A DNA stretch of 64,000 nucleotides, taken from NCBI RefSeq assembly GCF_000281085.1, contig NZ_JH767532.1, positions 90,542-154,541 of the forward strand, given 5' to 3'. This stretch comes from Catenovulum agarivorans YM01 (GTDB taxonomy: Bacteria; Pseudomonadota; Gammaproteobacteria; Enterobacterales; Alteromonadaceae). Shown here piece after piece: positions 17,667-27,563 of the stretch (positions within the stretch are counted from its first letter, which is position 1; every line of letters starts with the position of its first letter). The notes under the pieces were generated by a model that was not told the origin of the DNA, made no database searches, and saw only the letters and a list, made by a program, of their open reading frames with translations. The translations under genes and the position numbers were made by a program.

Positions 17667-18244
17667 CACTCACTCTATGCTTGCATTGTCACAAACTCAA
17701 TCCAGTGTCATGGAGTGTTTGCAGCCGATGTGGTGGTTCAATCCATTTAAGAAAACCAAAATCAGTACAAGTAACGCTAGCCTGGCTAATCACGGCTATT
17801 GTATTTTATATACCAGCGAATATTTTCCCAGTCATGACCACTTATGCTTTTGGTCGTGAAACGGCTAGCAGTATCATAGGTGGCATATTTGAATTATGGG
17901 AACAAAAATCTTTTGTAATAGCGGCGATTATTTTTGTCGCTAGTATCATAATACCCATATTGAAAATTTTGTTGTTATTGTGGTTGTGCTTGTCGCTGAA
18001 GTTAAACTTAACCGAGACCTTAAAATTACGTACGTCTCTGTATAGATTGACATTATGGATAGGTCGTTGGTCTATGATAGATGTTTTTGTTGTCGCAATT
18101 TTGGTTGCTTTGCTGCAACTTGGCGGTTTACTATCCATTCAGCCAACGATTGGTAGTTTAGCTTTTGCCTGTGTGGTTATTGCCACTATGTTGGCCGCAG
18201 AGTCGTTTGACCCAAGATTAATATGGGACAGTTTAGAGCGTTAG
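17633..18244 (+). CDS. pqiA: PqiA-domain membrane protein, second of two
   Basis: 203 residues, with its own zinc ribbon (CLHCHKLNPVSWSVCSRCGG) and four membrane helices. The family signature KPKSVQVTLAW appears before helix 1 and IGRWSMIDVFVVAIL before helix 4. Its start lies 34 bp inside the preceding PqiA-domain gene in another frame. Both ribbons and both helix sets are intact, so this looks like a stable split, not a recent frameshift. It ends 7 bp before pqiB. It likely forms a heteromeric inner-membrane complex with its neighbour. Confidence 0.88.
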   Translation: MSSDTKTAKDVALTLCLHCHKLNPVSWSVCSRCGGSIHLRKPKSVQVTLAWLITAIVFYIPANIFPVMTTYAFGRETASSIIGGIFELWEQKSFVIAAIIFVASIIIPILKILLLLWLCLSLKLNLTETLKLRTSLYRLTLWIGRWSMIDVFVVAILVALLQLGGLLSIQPTIGSLAFACVVIATMLAAESFDPRLIWDSLER

Positions 18245-18251
18245 GAAGTGT

Positions 18252-19907
18252 ATGCAGACCCCACAAATTACCAAAAGAACTAAATTATCTTCTGTTTGGC
18301 TGATACCGTTTTTGGCATTAATTGTTAGTTTATGGTTTGTCACACAACATTATTTAACTAGAGGGACTCAAATTCAGATTCGTTTTGCCAGTGCTGAAGG
18401 GATAGAAGCTGGAAAAACGCAAATAAAAACGCTAAATGTTGATGTTGGTGTGGTGACTCGAGTCGAGATTAATCGTGATTTAACTACGGTTAATGTGACA
18501 GCGAGAATTAAACCACAAGCTGAAAACTTGCTTAGACAAGATTCGAAATTTTGGGTTGTAAAACCGCGTGTTGGCGCCAAAGGTGTGTCTGGCCTAACCA
18601 CCATTTTGTCCGGTGCATATATAGAGTTAGAGCCTGGCAAAGACTACCCTGGAAAAACCGAGTTTGTTGGTTTAGACAATCCACCGTTAACACGGACAAA
18701 TAAACAAGGGGTTAATTTATATCTATTAAGTGAAAGAATCGATTCGTTAAACGCAGGTGACCCAGTTATTCACAAGGGATTTGAAGTTGGCCAAATTACT
18801 CAAATTGAGGTACTTAACCCTAATAGTATTAAAACCAACATCTTTATTGAATCACCTTACGATAAAATGGTGACAACCAACAGCCGTTTTTATAATAGCA
18901 GTGGTGTGAGTTTCGCAGTTAACGCCCAAGGTATAGAGGTGTTTGCAGATGCGATTGAAAGTACTTTAACCGGCGGGATTACTTTTGACCTACCAACCGG
19001 AATGACTGAAGGAGAGGCGATTTCCGACGGAACTGAATTCCAACTCTATCGCAATAAACTTGCTATGGAGAAACATCCGTTCAAACATAGTTTAGACTTT
19101 CTTTTACTGTTTAATCGTTCAATTCGCGGATTAAATATAGGGGAGTTTGTCGAATACAGAGGTGTGCGCATCGGAACTGTGGTGGATATTGGTTTTAAGT
19201 ATTTACCTGACGATAACTTTGTAAAAGCAACCAAGCCACCTGTCCCTGTGCTGGTTCGATTAGACCCTGCACGCTTGCTCGGTCAAGATACATCTGAAGC
19301 TGGCAAAAAAATGCTAAATACCCTAGATGTACATATACGCAATGGGCTAAGAGCGGCATTAAAGACGGGGAGTTTAGTAACAGGCCAAAGTTACATCCAG
19401 TTGGATTTTTATCCAGCAGGGCAGAAGAGTCAAGCGCGACTAGAATATGTCGGTGATTATCCGACTATACCAACAGAACATGATGATTTAGATTCAATGT
19501 TATCGGATTTTGGTGTTTTTGCGAATAAGCTGGCCAATTTACCATTGAATGAAACCATGTCGCAATTATCAACAACCTTGCTTCAAGCACAAGAACTGAT
19601 TAATCAAGCTGAAGCAATGGCTAGTGAGCTCAAGTCAGTGGCAAGCTCGGTTGATGGATTTATGCAAAATGAAGAGTTACACAGGCTGCCGAATGAGCTA
19701 ACTAGCTTAATTACAAAATTAACACTCTTGGTTGATAACTTGGGGAAATCTGATGGAGCGGTCGCCGAGGTAGAAACTACTATGATGAAGTTAAGCCAAA
19801 CGTTAGACAGTGTTAAAAAAATTGCTGATACGTTAGAGAGTAAACCTGATTCGTTGATTTTCAGCCAGCCCAGAGGTGCGGACCCTATCCCAGGAGCGAA
19901 AAAATAA
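18252..19907 (+). CDS. pqiB: MCE-domain intermembrane transport protein PqiB
   Basis: 551 residues, near the E. coli length (546). One N-terminal membrane anchor (residues ~13-32) is followed by three MCE/MlaD domains. They begin near GTQIQIRFASAEGIEAGKTQ, GVNLYLLSERIDSLNAGDPV and HSLDFLLLFNRSIRGLNIGE. The C-terminal ~120 residues are coiled-coil. PqiB hexamers form a periplasm-spanning tube for lipid movement. It is in an operon with patatin, two pqiA halves and pqiC. Confidence 0.93.
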   Translation: MQTPQITKRTKLSSVWLIPFLALIVSLWFVTQHYLTRGTQIQIRFASAEGIEAGKTQIKTLNVDVGVVTRVEINRDLTTVNVTARIKPQAENLLRQDSKFWVVKPRVGAKGVSGLTTILSGAYIELEPGKDYPGKTEFVGLDNPPLTRTNKQGVNLYLLSERIDSLNAGDPVIHKGFEVGQITQIEVLNPNSIKTNIFIESPYDKMVTTNSRFYNSSGVSFAVNAQGIEVFADAIESTLTGGITFDLPTGMTEGEAISDGTEFQLYRNKLAMEKHPFKHSLDFLLLFNRSIRGLNIGEFVEYRGVRIGTVVDIGFKYLPDDNFVKATKPPVPVLVRLDPARLLGQDTSEAGKKMLNTLDVHIRNGLRAALKTGSLVTGQSYIQLDFYPAGQKSQARLEYVGDYPTIPTEHDDLDSMLSDFGVFANKLANLPLNETMSQLSTTLLQAQELINQAEAMASELKSVASSVDGFMQNEELHRLPNELTSLITKLTLLVDNLGKSDGAVAEVETTMMKLSQTLDSVKKIADTLESKPDSLIFSQPRGADPIPGAKK

Positions 19908-19908
19908 T

Positions 19909-20421
19909 ATGTATCGATATATCTGTGTTGCTTTAATTGGATTGTGTTGTCTGTCGTGTAGTTCAGCACCAGAGCCAACAATTAATTATTATATTCTCCC
20001 TATATCAGCTAAGGTAGAGAACTCACTTAAATCGACAAACCAGCCAGACTTAGGCAAGGTCACAATTGTACTGGCGCCATTACTACAAAAAGAAAACTTG
20101 CAGATTATGCAAGGAGACGCTCAAGTTGTATTTGCGCACTATCATAGATGGGCTCAGCCTTTGGATTATATGCTCAAACAAGTGTTTGAGCAGCAGCTGA
20201 AACCATTGAATAATTTTAAAAATGTGACGATTCAGTTCGAAAAACTGCACGGTAGCACAGCTGGTGTGGTTTCTTTGCAAGGTTATTTTGTTATCGAGCA
20301 ACAAGCATCTCAGGCGTTTTTAATTGAGAAAAAACAGTCGCAAGCAGGTTATCCTGCCATGTTAGAAGCAATGACCGAAGGTTTGTTAAGCCTGTCACAA
20401 AAGATTGCAAGTGTAATGTAA
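19909..20421 (+). CDS. pqiC: PqiC-family outer-membrane lipoprotein
   Basis: The start is at 19909 (MYRYICVALIG), one base after the pqiB stop, with CAGGAG at 19891-19896; an upstream ATG inside pqiB is rejected. 170 residues. The signal peptide ends in a lipobox with Cys17 (LSCSS). TINYYILPIS and the internal LAPLLQKENLQIM, HYHRWAQPLDYML segments are typical of the DUF330/ABC transport auxiliary lipoprotein family. PqiC is thought to anchor the PqiB tube at the outer membrane. Last gene of the operon. Confidence 0.88.
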   Translation: MYRYICVALIGLCCLSCSSAPEPTINYYILPISAKVENSLKSTNQPDLGKVTIVLAPLLQKENLQIMQGDAQVVFAHYHRWAQPLDYMLKQVFEQQLKPLNNFKNVTIQFEKLHGSTAGVVSLQGYFVIEQQASQAFLIEKKQSQAGYPAMLEAMTEGLLSLSQKIASVM

Positions 20422-20637
20422 AGAAATTTTTACTATCGAAAATCCAATTAAGTTGTTAAACTTTATCGGTTTTTATAAGAGAGATTAAATTTAGCGACTG
20501 GTGGTACGATTTTGCTAATCGATTGGCAATTTCGTCTTTTATACATCATGCTTAAGCTAGAAATACAATTGTGGCCTAATTCACAAATTGCAGTATTCAC
20601 CACTCATGGAGAAGGTGATAAGGGCTATGGACATTAA

Positions 20638-21204
20638 ATGACTTTATCGAACAAATTAACTTATGCTCCGGTTTTATTATCCTGCGTTTTTTGCTTGATT
20701 ACCGGACTGTACGTCAAGCCAGCCAAGGCTTTGATGAATCAGCCTGATGAAGCAAGTTTACGGGCTGCTGTTATTGTTGGGATTTTACGCTATACCAAAA
20801 TCGCCATCGATGATGATGCTGGACAAATTCGCATGTGCTCTGTTGGTGAGCCTTTTTCAGAAGCAAAACTAAAACAAGTCTCTACCAGTTTGAGAGTGCA
20901 AGGTAATACTCTCGATTTTGCTGTCATTGCTAATTCAAATGTTTCAAATCAAAGGTTAGCTACTTGTGATGTTTTGATTGTGGGCGAAGACTTTTCTGGG
21001 AAAAAATCGACACTTAATCAATATTCAGGTTTAAGCATCTGCGATGGGTGTAACGAGCACAATTCTGATTATGTAGTTGAATTAATCAAAGTGGATAAAC
21101 GAATTGGTTTTAACGTAAATTTAATTCTCGCCGAGAAGAGAAATGTAACTTTTAGTTCTTCATTGCTCGAGCTTGCAAGTAAAATTGTTAGGCCAGAGAA
21201 ATGA
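20638..21204 (+). CDS. yfiR: YfiR-family periplasmic regulator
   Basis: 188 residues. Signal peptide residues 1-31, then the DUF4154/YfiR domain: EASLRAAVIVGILRYTKI, CDVLIVG and the C-terminal NLILAEKRNVTFSSSLLELA. Cysteines in CSVG, ATCDV and SICDGCN could form the disulphides that tune YfiR redox sensing. In Pseudomonas, YfiR represses the diguanylate cyclase YfiN from the periplasm. The stop overlaps the next gene (ATGA), which encodes a membrane GGDEF-EAL protein, so the pair is translationally coupled. The upstream 216 bp hold no other gene and no convincing promoter. A five-codon frame, ATGGACATTAAATGA, runs into the start. Confidence 0.85.
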   Translation: MTLSNKLTYAPVLLSCVFCLITGLYVKPAKALMNQPDEASLRAAVIVGILRYTKIAIDDDAGQIRMCSVGEPFSEAKLKQVSTSLRVQGNTLDFAVIANSNVSNQRLATCDVLIVGEDFSGKKSTLNQYSGLSICDGCNEHNSDYVVELIKVDKRIGFNVNLILAEKRNVTFSSSLLELASKIVRPEK

Positions 21205-23585
21205 ATTTAATCAAACGTTCGTTAAAGTTTGCCATTATTTCTCGTTTGCTTATTCTATTTGTTGCGACGCTGACTGTTATTGGTTTTACTATCTCAGTGG
21301 TAGAGCGTGATTTGGCTAAAGAGAAGCTGACCAATGATTTAAATGTAATCGGGGAGATTCTTGCCAATCGGACTATTGCCGCTTTGGTGTTTAATGATGT
21401 CTCTGCCGCAACCACTAATTTGTCCGCAGCCCAGTTTCACGAGAGCATAGAAGCGATTTGTTTATATTCGCAAAATAGGGCCTTTTTTGCCCATTACTAT
21501 CGCCAAGAGGGAGACATTTCCTGCCAACCGCAGATCAGAGACTTAGCTGATTCTTCAACTCTGTATTTAGACAATGGCATGCAGATAGTTAAACCTGTAT
21601 GGGATGGTACTGAGATTATGGGGGCGCTGCGCATATATTCTAATTTAGATTATGTCGAGAGCACTCAGCAGCACGTCATACTCGTAATTGTTTCTGCAAT
21701 ACTATTGGCAATTTTTGCCGTATACGTGATAGCTAATCACCTGCTAAAGCGTGTGCTGGCACCCTTGCAACATTTGCACACCACTGCACAACATATCACG
21801 CAAAATGTTTTTTCTGACATTCGGGCGTACAAAGCTAAAGACGATGAAGTGGGGCAACTTGTTGATGTGTTCAACACCATGCTAGATAGTTTAGTTGATG
21901 AGCACAAGATGCTACATGTGTCAGAGCAGCGTTTCCGTACCTTAGCAGACCAAGCGCCTATCGGCATATTTTTACGTGATGAAAATGATAATTTTCTGTA
22001 CGTGAATAACTCGTGGCAAAAAATGACTGGCTGCAAATTGCCAATTAATATGGATGAATATAAACAAAAAATTACCCATTCCGACAAACTGAGAGCGATT
22101 CAAGTTTTTGAGCATGCGAAAACTGCCAATCAATCAAGCTCGGTGGAATATAGATTTGCAACACCCCAAGGCAAACGGAAAAACTTTTTAGAAAAAATAT
22201 CGCCGATTACGCTAGATAATGGCCAACTGTCTGGTTATATCGGCTCAGTGCTCGATATCACAGAGCTTAAAGATGCAAGGTTTGAATTAGAGCGTATGGC
22301 ATTTCAAGACCCGCTCACAGGCTTAGCTAACCGGCGTTTTTTTAATGAGCACCTGAAGCTTGAAATTGCCAATGCATATAAATTGAAACAGCAATTGGCT
22401 GTATTAATGATAGATTTGGATCACTTTAAACGAGTGAACGATACTAAAGGCCATGAATTTGGTGATGAGTTACTTAAGTCAGTTGCTGATAAGCTATCTG
22501 AAGTGATAGAAGCTGACGATCTTGTTTCCCGTATGGGCGGAGACGAGTTTATGGTGCTTATTCGCGACATTGACACCTTAGCTGATTTAGACACTGTAGT
22601 AAAAAAATTACTAAAAGCGGTATTAACACCTTTAGAGCATCAATCATTACTTGATGTGACTGCTTCGATCGGTGTGGCTGTTTACCCTAAAGATGGTCAT
22701 ACAGTTGGTGATTTAGTGCGCAATTCTGATATTGCTTTGTATAAGGCTAAAGACTATGGTCGCAATCAGGCTGTATATTTTAGCCATACGTTAGATTCAG
22801 AAATCAAGAATAAAGTGAAATTAGAGCATAAACTACGTCGAGCTATTATCGAAGATGAGCTAATGGTGTATCTGCAGCCACAATATGATGCAGCCAAAAA
22901 ACGCTTTGTTTGGGCTGAAGCTTTGGTTCGTTGGATAGATAATGAAGAAGGTTTTATTCCGCCGGATAAATTTATAACTGTAGCGGAAGAGACTGGCCTA
23001 ATACATGAACTTGGCTTATTGGTTTTGCGTAAAGTCTGCCAGTATATTAAAACTTACCAAGCTGAATTGTCTGAAAATGGCATTGAAGGGGTTGCGGTGA
23101 ACATCTCTGCTCGCCAGTTATTCGCGAAAAACTTCTTTGATGAAGTGATGGCTGTGATCCGAGAATTCGATGTGCCACCACAAAAAATTGAGTTTGAAGT
23201 AACTGAATCATTGTTAATGGAAAATGCCAAACAAGCTGTTGAAGTTATGAATCAACTGAAAGCTGAGGGGATTAAATTGGCAATGGACGATTTTGGCACT
23301 GGCTATTCTTCGTTGGCGTACCTCAAACATTTCCCGATTGATTGTGTGAAAATTGATAGAAGTTTTATCAAAGATATTCCACACGATCCGTTAGATATGG
23401 AATTATCTAGTGCAATTATTGCGATGGCGCTTAAGTTAGGATTGGAAATTGTCGCTGAAGGAGTAGAAACACAAGAGCAAAGCACGTTTCTGCACAGCCA
23501 AGGTTGTCGCTTAATGCAAGGTTATTATTTTGCCAAACCTATGCCAATTGCCGATGTGCTCACGCTCAAGAGTGCATCAGCCTAA
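21201..23585 (+). CDS. YfiN-like membrane c-di-GMP enzyme, CHASE/HAMP-PAS-GGDEF-EAL
   Basis: 794 residues. Two membrane helices (~14-34 and ~157-178) flank a periplasmic sensor domain, followed by HAMP (~180-232), PAS (~240-355), GGDEF (~360-525) and EAL (~535-790). The cyclase site is intact (DLDHFKRVND, MGGDEF). The inhibitory RxxD site is ExxD (EADD), so product inhibition is unlikely. Phosphodiesterase residues are also intact (AEALVRW, MDDFGTGYSS, KIDRSFIKD, AEGVET). The protein could therefore both make and degrade c-di-GMP. It overlaps yfiR by four bases. Canonical YfiN lacks the PAS and EAL parts. Confidence 0.9.
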   Translation: MNLIKRSLKFAIISRLLILFVATLTVIGFTISVVERDLAKEKLTNDLNVIGEILANRTIAALVFNDVSAATTNLSAAQFHESIEAICLYSQNRAFFAHYYRQEGDISCQPQIRDLADSSTLYLDNGMQIVKPVWDGTEIMGALRIYSNLDYVESTQQHVILVIVSAILLAIFAVYVIANHLLKRVLAPLQHLHTTAQHITQNVFSDIRAYKAKDDEVGQLVDVFNTMLDSLVDEHKMLHVSEQRFRTLADQAPIGIFLRDENDNFLYVNNSWQKMTGCKLPINMDEYKQKITHSDKLRAIQVFEHAKTANQSSSVEYRFATPQGKRKNFLEKISPITLDNGQLSGYIGSVLDITELKDARFELERMAFQDPLTGLANRRFFNEHLKLEIANAYKLKQQLAVLMIDLDHFKRVNDTKGHEFGDELLKSVADKLSEVIEADDLVSRMGGDEFMVLIRDIDTLADLDTVVKKLLKAVLTPLEHQSLLDVTASIGVAVYPKDGHTVGDLVRNSDIALYKAKDYGRNQAVYFSHTLDSEIKNKVKLEHKLRRAIIEDELMVYLQPQYDAAKKRFVWAEALVRWIDNEEGFIPPDKFITVAEETGLIHELGLLVLRKVCQYIKTYQAELSENGIEGVAVNISARQLFAKNFFDEVMAVIREFDVPPQKIEFEVTESLLMENAKQAVEVMNQLKAEGIKLAMDDFGTGYSSLAYLKHFPIDCVKIDRSFIKDIPHDPLDMELSSAIIAMALKLGLEIVAEGVETQEQSTFLHSQGCRLMQGYYFAKPMPIADVLTLKSASA

Positions 23586-23720
23586 TCTAGAACTCTGTAA
23601 TCAGTTAGCTAAGACACTGACCTATCATGATTTACCTTCAGCTAAAGCAAATTTAACAAGCATTAGTCATCTAGTCTGAGAAAGTGTGCCGGTATTCAAA
23701 GCTCTGGTGAAGTAGCAACA

Positions 23721-23748
23721 AAAAAGCGACTCATGTGAGTCGCTTTTT
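23721..23748. terminator. Bidirectional rho-independent terminator
   Basis: AAAAAGCGACTCA, TG, TGAGTCGCTTTTT: a perfect inverted repeat with U-runs in both directions, placed between the convergent GGDEF-EAL gene and rne. Confidence 0.92.
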
Positions 23749-23769
23749 AAGCTTTAAGCCGTCCTACCT

Positions 23770-26700
23770 TTATTGTCTCGCTTGGGTCGCAGGAGACGAC
23801 GACTGGCTGCTAGGTGCGCTGGCACCACCTTGTTTACCTGAAACACTTAGAGGGCTTCGGCTAGTTTGTGGTACAACATTGATGGACAATGCTTTTTGTA
23901 CATCAATTGATTCAGGCACAGTTTGGGAGATAGGCGCTGAAGCAAAGCCTTTTAGCTTACGAACAACTTGGCTTGTTTCTGCCGTAGGCTCGTTGTCAAC
24001 TGCATGGCTATCTTCGTCTAAAGGCAAAGTTTGTTGTACCTGAGCTGAATTATTCTGTTGTTCAGGATTATCCGTTGCAGCAATTTCTACAGCAGGAGCG
24101 TCAGACTCTTCGACAATATTAGTCTCCACTGGCGCTGCTTCAGCATAGTCGATTTGTGCAACAGCTTCGCTCTCAGGCTGAGCTTCTGCTACAGCAGGAG
24201 CTGCTGGCTCTGACACTTCTTCAGATTGAGCTTCAATTGTGTTGTCGTTTTCAACGATTTCTGTTGGCTCTGAAACTGTAATTTCTTCTGTTGCTCCAAC
24301 CTGTGTTGTGGATTCAGTCGCTTCTACAGATTCAACCTGATTGCTCTGTGCTTCAACATTTTCAACTTGTGCTGGTTGCTCAGTTGCAGTTTCAGCAGGT
24401 GGATAGCGGCTTTCTACCGGATCTTCTGTTACTTCAGCGTGCTGCATTACTTCAAACGCAAGTTCACTTTGTTTAGTGTCTTTGCGGTAGTATTTGTCGT
24501 AACGGCCATTATTAACTTCTTGATTGTCGTTTTCTTCTTGATTACGACGGCGACGTTGGCTATTTGCGCGTAAGTGACGCGTGCCACGGCGTTGACGAGG
24601 GCGCTCTTCAGCATTCGACTCAGCAGTGCTTTCTGATTTTTCAGCCGCAGCTGCTTGTTCAGAACTTTCGGCTACTTGAGTCTTTTCAACTGGCGTGTCA
24701 GCTTGAACTTGCTCAACTGCAGGCGCTTGTTCCGTTTGTTGAACAGTTTCAACCTGTTGCTCTTGGGCAATAGTTTCAACTGCTGCTGCGTAAGGAGACG
24801 CCTTTTCAGCTTGTGCTGGGGTTGCAGGTTTTTCCTGTGGTTTAGCTGCTACATTGGCTTGTTCAGTTTTTGGTTGAACTTTTTGTTGTGCTTGTGTTGG
24901 CTTCTGCTGTTCAGCTGTTTTTTGTAGCTCAGCAGCTTTTTGCTCAGCTACTTCTTGTGGCTGTTTGTTTTGCTCAACACGCACTTTTTTACGTTGCTGA
25001 CGTCTAGCTCTGCGCTCTTGTACTTTTTCTTCGCGTACTGGTTTGTTCGCATTATCAGCTTTGTCTACTTGCGCTTTTTGAGTTGGTTTATTACCACGCT
25101 CATTAGTGCGCTCAGCTGGCTTTTTATTACGAGGTTTATTGTTACGACGATTATTGTTCTTACGCTTAGCATTGTTATTATTGCTACGCGATTGAGATTT
25201 TTTCGCCGGCTTTTTCACTTCTTCTTCAGGCTCGGCTGCGAATAGTGATTTTATCCAACCAAACAAACTCGAAAATAAACCTTTTGCTGGTTTGTCTTGT
25301 TGTTTTGGTGCTGGGCGAGCGGCTGGTTCAACTGCGACTGGTGCAGGTGCATCAGGTGCTGCAAAGCCTTTTAATGCCGGCTCTTCTTTTTTCGCCAAAG
25401 GTTTAATTGACGGTGAAATCGCCACTGTCATATCTTGCTCAGGCGCATTAACCAATTTGTAGCTTAGCTCGTCGCCTGTATCTTCTAATTTAATACGCGC
25501 TACTTCAAAGTTAGGGCTTTCGATATGTGGATTTGGCACAACCACGATACGAACGTCATGGCCTTTTTCAATAAAGCGCACCGCACCACGTTTTTCATTT
25601 AATAAGAAAGTTGCAACTTCAATTGGCACTTGAGCTTGAACTTGCACAGTATTTTCTTTAATCGCTTCTTCTTCTAATAAACGCAATACGGATAAAGCAA
25701 GAGATTCAGTTGAACGAACCACGCCTGTACCTTGACAGCGCGGGCAACTTTGGCTCGAACTTTCACCTAACGATGGGCGTAAACGTTGGCGAGACATTTC
25801 CAATAAACCAAAACGCGAAATTCGGGCTAATTGGATACGCGCACGATCAGAGCGCACAGCATCACGTAAACGGTTTTCAACTTCACGTTGATTGCGCGCA
25901 GGTGTCATATCGATAAAGTCGATAACAACAAGGCCACCTAAATCACGTAAACGTAATTGACGTGCAATTTCGTCTGCTGCTTCTAAGTTGGTGTTTAAAG
26001 CTGTTTCTTCGATATCACCACCTTTAGTTGCTTTAGATGAGTTGATATCAATAGAGGTTAATGCTTCAGTTTGATCAATTACAATTGAACCACCAGAAGG
26101 TAAACGCACTTCACGTTTAAACGCAGATTCGATTTGGCTTTCAATTTGGAAGTGTGTAAATAACGGCACTTCACCTTGGTACATTTTAACGCGATTAACA
26201 AAGTCTGGACGTACCAGTGCAATATGCTGTTTTGCATCTTCGTAAACTGCAGGGTGATCAATTAAAATCTCACCTATATCACGGCGTAAATAGTCGCGAA
26301 TTGCACGTACAATTACGTTACTTTCTTGATGGATTAAAAATGGTGCAGGGCGGCTATCAGCTGCTGTTTGAATTGATTGCCAATGTTTTAATAAAACATT
26401 TAAATCCCATTCTAGCTCTTCGTAAGCTTTACCAACACCAGCAGTACGAACAATTAAACCCATGCCATCAGGTAGAGATAATTTAGCTAAGGCTTCTTTA
26501 AGCTCAGTACGCTCATCACCTTCGATGCGGCGAGAAATACCACCTGCTCTTGGGTTATTTGGCATTAAAACTAAGTAGCTACCTGCAAGGCTGATAAAAG
26601 TTGTTAACGCAGCACCTTTTTGTCCACGCTCTTCTTTATCAATTTGCACTATAACTTCTTGGCCTTCTTTAACCACATCTTTGATGTTTGGTCGGCCTTG

Positions 26701-26952
26701 GAAAGTATAACCTTCAGGGAAATAAGTTTTTGCGATTTCTTTTAACGGTAAAAAGCCATGGCGCTCAGCACCATAGTCAACAAAAGCGGCTTCTAAACTT
26801 GGTTCTACGCGGGTAATTGTACCTTTGTAGATGTTTGCTTTCTTTTGCTCATGACCGTGACTTTCAATGTCTAAATCGTATAAGCGTTGGCCGTCAACCA
26901 GCGCAACGCGCAACTCTTCTTCCTGAGTTGCGTTAATTAACATACGTTTCAT
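23770..26952 (-). CDS. rne: Ribonuclease E
   Basis: The start is set at 26952 ([20 protein letters not shown]), as in E. coli; a GTG six codons upstream is in frame. 1060 residues. The catalytic half has an S1 domain, RNase-H-like and DNase-I-like parts with metal-binding aspartates in [12 protein letters not shown] and VVIDFIDM, and the zinc link CPRCQGTG. The C-terminal ~540 residues are unstructured, with [19 protein letters not shown] as the amphipathic membrane anchor, an Arg-rich RNA-binding part and a long Glu/Gln/Ala/Val-rich scaffold for degradosome partners. It initiates mRNA decay and RNA maturation. Divergent from rluC, as in E. coli. Confidence 0.97.
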   Translation of the reverse strand: MKRMLINATQEEELRVALVDGQRLYDLDIESHGHEQKKANIYKGTITRVEPSLEAAFVDYGAERHGFLPLKEIAKTYFPEGYTFQGRPNIKDVVKEGQEVIVQIDKEERGQKGAALTTFISLAGSYLVLMPNNPRAGGISRRIEGDERTELKEALAKLSLPDGMGLIVRTAGVGKAYEELEWDLNVLLKHWQSIQTAADSRPAPFLIHQESNVIVRAIRDYLRRDIGEILIDHPAVYEDAKQHIALVRPDFVNRVKMYQGEVPLFTHFQIESQIESAFKREVRLPSGGSIVIDQTEALTSIDINSSKATKGGDIEETALNTNLEAADEIARQLRLRDLGGLVVIDFIDMTPARNQREVENRLRDAVRSDRARIQLARISRFGLLEMSRQRLRPSLGESSSQSCPRCQGTGVVRSTESLALSVLRLLEEEAIKENTVQVQAQVPIEVATFLLNEKRGAVRFIEKGHDVRIVVVPNPHIESPNFEVARIKLEDTGDELSYKLVNAPEQDMTVAISPSIKPLAKKEEPALKGFAAPDAPAPVAVEPAARPAPKQQDKPAKGLFSSLFGWIKSLFAAEPEEEVKKPAKKSQSRSNNNNAKRKNNNRRNNKPRNKKPAERTNERGNKPTQKAQVDKADNANKPVREEKVQERRARRQQRKKVRVEQNKQPQEVAEQKAAELQKTAEQQKPTQAQQKVQPKTEQANVAAKPQEKPATPAQAEKASPYAAAVETIAQEQQVETVQQTEQAPAVEQVQADTPVEKTQVAESSEQAAAAEKSESTAESNAEERPRQRRGTRHLRANSQRRRRNQEENDNQEVNNGRYDKYYRKDTKQSELAFEVMQHAEVTEDPVESRYPPAETATEQPAQVENVEAQSNQVESVEATESTTQVGATEEITVSEPTEIVENDNTIEAQSEEVSEPAAPAVAEAQPESEAVAQIDYAEAAPVETNIVEESDAPAVEIAATDNPEQQNNSAQVQQTLPLDEDSHAVDNEPTAETSQVVRKLKGFASAPISQTVPESIDVQKALSINVVPQTSRSPLSVSGKQGGASAPSSQSSSPATQARQ

Positions 26953-27563
26953 AGTTGTTTTTTTCACCAATATGAAACGCCAAATTGTCTACCAATAGTC
27001 TCAGCTGAAGAGTCACTCTCACGAGTGTCTTACTTAAATATTCAGAAATCCTCTTTAACCTTGTGTTTAAACACTAGGGAGCACGAACCTAGACTGAGCG
27101 ATCGCAGCCAGACTCAACAAATCCTCTTTGATCACGTATTTTCATAGCTCCTTCTGTTTGCACTTTGCTTTAATGGTGCAAACAAGGTTTTGTCTTTCTG
27201 TTGTTTAGCCGAATGTGCTTTCTGGTCTAAACAGCTTTTTTCAGTTTTATCTGTTAGCTTATTTGGCGTTTCTTTTACATAACTCGGCATTCGCTGTTGG
27301 GGTTAGTGTTTTGTCAGCCTCACGAAAAATTACACACTTCGTTTGGTACAAAAATGCGTAGACAAACTGTTTATGCTCATAAATGATCAGTTTGTTGCAG
27401 CACTAAAGCCTCTTACACAGTCCGAATGTCACCACCAATAATCGTGTATTTTTGACACGTTTTCGAAAAAATCTGGCAATCATGGATGCCATCAGTGAAA
27501 ATATAGCAAAGCTCTGCCCATAGCGGCAATCTAAATTCATCATTTATAGAAAGATATTTACAT
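26953..27563. promoter_or_regulatory. 610-bp rne-rluC divergent intergenic region, probable rne leader
   Basis: No gene is seen. Its length suits a long rne 5' UTR, which in E. coli mediates autoregulation by RNase E. Inverted repeats include GTTTGCAC/GTGCAAAC (27156-27183, 12-base loop), the palindrome GTGTTTAAACAC (27063-27074) and CACTC-TCAC-GAGTG near 27016. AAATCCTCTTT occurs twice (near 27047 and 27120). A TTGACA at 27452-27457 might belong to rluC, but its -10 is weak. Confidence 0.5.

Noticed and set aside
24291-25245. Several plus-strand open frames opposite the rne C-terminal part
   Set aside because: They are shadows of the low-complexity Glu/Gln/Ala/Val coding region of rne.
27452-27480. 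TTGACA as an rluC promoter
   Set aside because: No acceptable -10 hexamer at 16-18 bases; kept only as a note in the intergenic entry.
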